A stretch of DNA of 64,000 nucleotides from Saccharothrix sp. (GTDB taxonomy: Bacteria; Actinomycetota; Actinomycetes; Mycobacteriales; Pseudonocardiaceae): assembly GCF_031180885.1 (NCBI RefSeq), contig NZ_JAPSLK010000008.1, positions 1 to 64,000 on the forward strand, read 5' to 3'. Under the pieces are notes generated by a model. It was not told the DNA's origin. It did no database searches and saw only the letters and a list, made by a program, of their open reading frames with translations. Positions 62,184 to 64,000 of this stretch are shown in pieces. Numbering within the stretch: the first letter of the stretch is position 1; the number at the start of each line of letters is the position of its first letter. The translations under genes were made by a program, and so were the position numbers.

Positions 62184-63241
62184 GCCAGTTCCTCCGCCAG
62201 GATCGCGGCCTGCTCGCGCAGGTGTCGGGTGGGGGTCGCGTAGACGTGCTCGAACAACGACATCGGGTCGTGCTCGTGGTCGGTGTTCAGCGCGGCGCGG
62301 ACGCCGGCGGCGAACTCCTCGGCCTCGGCGGCGACGGCGGCGCGGCGCTCGGGGGTCAGCAGGCCGCGCGCGGTCAGGTACGCCTCGACGCGGTCCACCG
62401 GGTCGCGGTCCAGCCACGCGGCGACCTCGTCGGAGGTGCGGTAGCGGGTGGCGTCGTCGGCGTTGGTGTGGGCCTCGATGCGGTAGGTGATGGCCTCGAT
62501 CAGGGTCGGGCCACCGGCTTCGACGGCTTCCTTGACCACGGCGTACACGGCCGCGGCGTCGTTGCCGTCGACCAGCACGGACGGCACGCCGTAGCCGATG
62601 CCCTTGTGCGCCAACGACGGGGCGGCGTTCTGCTTGGACATGGGCACGCTGATCGCGTAGCCGTTGTTCTGCACCAGGAACACGACGGGAGCCTTCCAGA
62701 CCCCGGCGAAGTTCAGCGCCTCGTGGGTGTCGCCCTCGCTGGTGGCGCCGTCGCCGACGAGGACGAGCGCGGCGGTGTCCTCGCCCTTGAGGCGGGCGGC
62801 GTGCGCGAAGCCGACGGCGTGGAGGGTGTTGGTGGCCAGCGGGGTGCACTGCGGGCCCACGCGGTGCTCGTACGGGTCGTAGCCCAGGTGCCAGCCGCCC
62901 TGGAGCAGGGTCAGGGTCTCGGCGGGGTCCACTCCCCTGGTCACCAGGGCGACGCAGTCGCGGTAGGTGGGGAACAGCCAGTCCTGCTCGCGCAGCGCCA
63001 GCACCGACCCGACCTCGCACGCCTCCTGCCCGCGCGACGACGGGTAGACGGCGAGGCGGCCCTGCTTGGTCAGCGCGGTGGCCTGGGTGTCGAAGCGGCG
63101 GCCGACGACCATGCGGCGGTGCAGTTCGAGCAGGACGTCGTCGTCGGGCATCGCCAGCGGCGAGTCCTCGACCGGCGAGCCGTCCTTGCGCAGCAGCGAC
63201 AGCGGTTCCGCTGTGGGCAGCAGTTCCCTCGTGGGGACCAT
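62180..63241 (-). CDS. bkdA: Branched-chain 2-oxoacid dehydrogenase E1 alpha subunit
   Basis: 353 residues from an ATG with GGAGGAG upstream. TPP-binding motif GDGATSEGDTHEALNFAG ... VQNNGYAIS; RGQEACEVGSVLAL and YRIEAHTNADDATRYR (phosphorylation-loop equivalent) are family hallmarks. First gene of bkdABC. The divergent Lrp/AsnC gene starts 119 bp away and is the obvious regulator, as in other bkd operons. Confidence 0.95.
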   Translation of the reverse strand: MVPTRELLPTAEPLSLLRKDGSPVEDSPLAMPDDDVLLELHRRMVVGRRFDTQATALTKQGRLAVYPSSRGQEACEVGSVLALREQDWLFPTYRDCVALVTRGVDPAETLTLLQGGWHLGYDPYEHRVGPQCTPLATNTLHAVGFAHAARLKGEDTAALVLVGDGATSEGDTHEALNFAGVWKAPVVFLVQNNGYAISVPMSKQNAAPSLAHKGIGYGVPSVLVDGNDAAAVYAVVKEAVEAGGPTLIEAITYRIEAHTNADDATRYRTSDEVAAWLDRDPVDRVEAYLTARGLLTPERRAAVAAEAEEFAAGVRAALNTDHEHDPMSLFEHVYATPTRHLREQAAILAEELA

Positions 63242-63292
63242 GGGCTCCTCCGACCCTCATGTGACGAGTGGGGGCATGGTCCGCGTCACACC

Positions 63293-63315
63293 GGCCAAAG
63301 TTCCAGCTTTGGGCC
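63293..63315. promoter_or_regulatory. Inverted repeat in the bkdA / Lrp divergent region
   Basis: GGCCAAAG (63293-63300), 6-nt spacer, CTTTGGGCC (63307-63315): complementary apart from one extra G. Midway between bkdA and the Lrp-type gene, a good candidate Lrp/BkdR site. Confidence 0.5.
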
Positions 63316-63360
63316 GCACATCTGGACGAACGGTCGCGCAGCCGGGTTACAGTGCGCCAC

Positions 63361-63837
63361 ATGACGCCCAGGCCTGGACATTCGGCACCGCTCGACGCCA
63401 CCGACCGCCGCATCGTGGAGGCGCTGCGGGCGGACGGCCGGCTGTCGATGCGGGCGCTGGCGGAGAAGCTGCACATCTCGCGGGCGAGCGCGTACTCGCG
63501 GGTGGAGCGGCTGCACCGGGACGGGGTGATCACCGGGTACACGGCGGTGGTGGACCCGGAGCGGTACGGGTTCGGGATCTCGGCGTACGTGTACCTGAAG
63601 ATCAGCCAGCACTCGTGGAAGGCGGTGCGGCAGCGGGTGCTGGAGATCCCCGAGGTGTGGCACGGGGCGCTGGTGTCCGGGGACTACGACCTGGTGTTGC
63701 TGGTCCGGGCGCCGGACGCGCACAGCCTGCGGGACCTGGTGCTGTCGCGGTTGCAGACCATGCCGGACGTGACGTCGAGCCACACGGTGCTCATCCTCGA
63801 CGAGCTGCCGACCGACGGCCACCAGCCCAAGCTCTAG
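63361..63837 (+). CDS. Lrp/AsnC-family regulator (BkdR-like)
   Basis: 158 residues. The ATG at 63361 has no ribosome binding site; TACAGT lies just upstream at -10 spacing, so the transcript may be leaderless. HTH: LDATDRRIVEALRADGRLSMRALAEKLHISRASAYSRVERLHRDGVI. C-terminal RAM/ACT-like domain (about 70-150: ISAYVYLKIS ... EIPEVWHGALVSGDYDLVLLVRA). Likely senses branched-chain amino acids or acyl-CoAs and controls the adjacent bkdABC. Confidence 0.88.
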   Translation: MTPRPGHSAPLDATDRRIVEALRADGRLSMRALAEKLHISRASAYSRVERLHRDGVITGYTAVVDPERYGFGISAYVYLKISQHSWKAVRQRVLEIPEVWHGALVSGDYDLVLLVRAPDAHSLRDLVLSRLQTMPDVTSSHTVLILDELPTDGHQPKL

Positions 63838-64000
63838 AAGGGCCAGGTGGCGGCGCGGCCGGCTTCCAGGAGGCTGATCGCGTGGAACGAGTGGTCGCTG
63901 AGCCCGCCGAACGTGTGGCGGTGACGGGTGCCCGAAGTGCCGCGCGAGCGTGCCGCGCGCTCGGGGAGGTCACAACTGGTTTCCCCAGCTACCAACCAAA
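63834..64000 (-). CDS. Partial gene at the window edge, C-terminal 54 residues
   Basis: An open frame enters from the right edge and ends at a TAG overlapping the Lrp gene's stop. The visible C-terminus contains LPERAARSRGTSGTRHRHTF, then GGLSDHSFHAISLLEAGRAA and TWPF. I do not recognise the family. The compact, charged sequence with a single convincing frame to the edge makes a real gene likely; its start lies outside the window. Confidence 0.45.
   Translation of the reverse strand, partial: WLVAGETSCDLPERAARSRGTSGTRHRHTFGGLSDHSFHAISLLEAGRAATWPF

Noticed and set aside
63838-63973. The 60-residue MTSPSARHARAAL... frame at the right edge
   Set aside because: Another frame on the same strand is open to the window edge, ends with a gene-like C-terminus, and abuts the Lrp stop, so that one was preferred.

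Overview
The window is high-GC actinobacterial DNA. Many starts are GTG or TTG, stop/start overlaps of the ATGA and GTGA kind are common, and Tat-type signals are frequent. It also carries an Rpf-LysM cell-wall protein, a ZTP riboswitch before glyA, a DasR-like site before a chitinase, and sugar ABC permeases with no ATPase of their own. This fits a filamentous actinomycete, and gene content suggests Pseudonocardiales (Saccharothrix/Lentzea-like). That placement is inferred. No prophage, insertion sequence or CRISPR array was recognised.

Layout. 1-690: a structured dispersed repeat and a short-chain dehydrogenase remnant. 690-8.6 kb: kdpE-kdpD without kdpFABC, with an EF-hand-like loop inserted in KdpD; a Tat-exported PHP phosphoesterase; a beta-helix membrane protein; a CPBP protease. 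8.6-13.9 kb: chrA with an ArsR-ArsC fusion, a P450, a TetR regulator, and a decayed TetR/MFS chimera beside a 16-bp tandem repeat. 13.9-19.4 kb: ankyrin protein, CBM48 protein, regulators, prolyl iminopeptidase, and a Clp-N/TIR fusion. 19.4-24.1 kb: glyA with its riboswitch, a secreted propeller protein with a peptidase, and MFS and carboxylase remnants. 24.2-30.3 kb: methyltransferase, PadR-flavoprotein operon, extracellular intradiol dioxygenase, AraC/DUF2000 pair, Rpf. 30.6-33.4 kb: mmpL and marR remnants, a tRNA-Arg-like gene with a degenerate elbow, and a frameshifted conserved gene. 33.4-43.7 kb: two GT1 glycosyltransferases, an HtrA-like protease whose ribosome binding site lies inside a GC-only hairpin, a gluconate locus, a secreted subtilisin, and two more remnants. 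43.7-49.9 kb: a GH109-type enzyme, sugar ABC transporter and SIS protein, probably an amino-sugar scavenging locus. 50-58 kb: two proteins of unknown function, the second repeat copy, a CBM2-GH18 chitinase, and an ABC exporter operon ending in an SGNH hydrolase. 58-64 kb: a truncated YGSNM-fold gene back to back with a NACHT (NLR-like) remnant, a GNAT acetyltransferase, the branched-chain 2-oxoacid dehydrogenase operon with a divergent Lrp/AsnC regulator, and a partial gene at the right edge.

The strongest overall signal is gene decay of one kind. About ten loci keep recognisable 5' and 3' ends but have lost internal segments, usually with one- or few-base frameshifts, while their neighbours are intact. 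The rest of the window is mainly extracellular polymer use (chitin, amino sugar, protein, peptidoglycan), gluconate and branched-chain acid metabolism, metal/oxyanion resistance and stress proteolysis.
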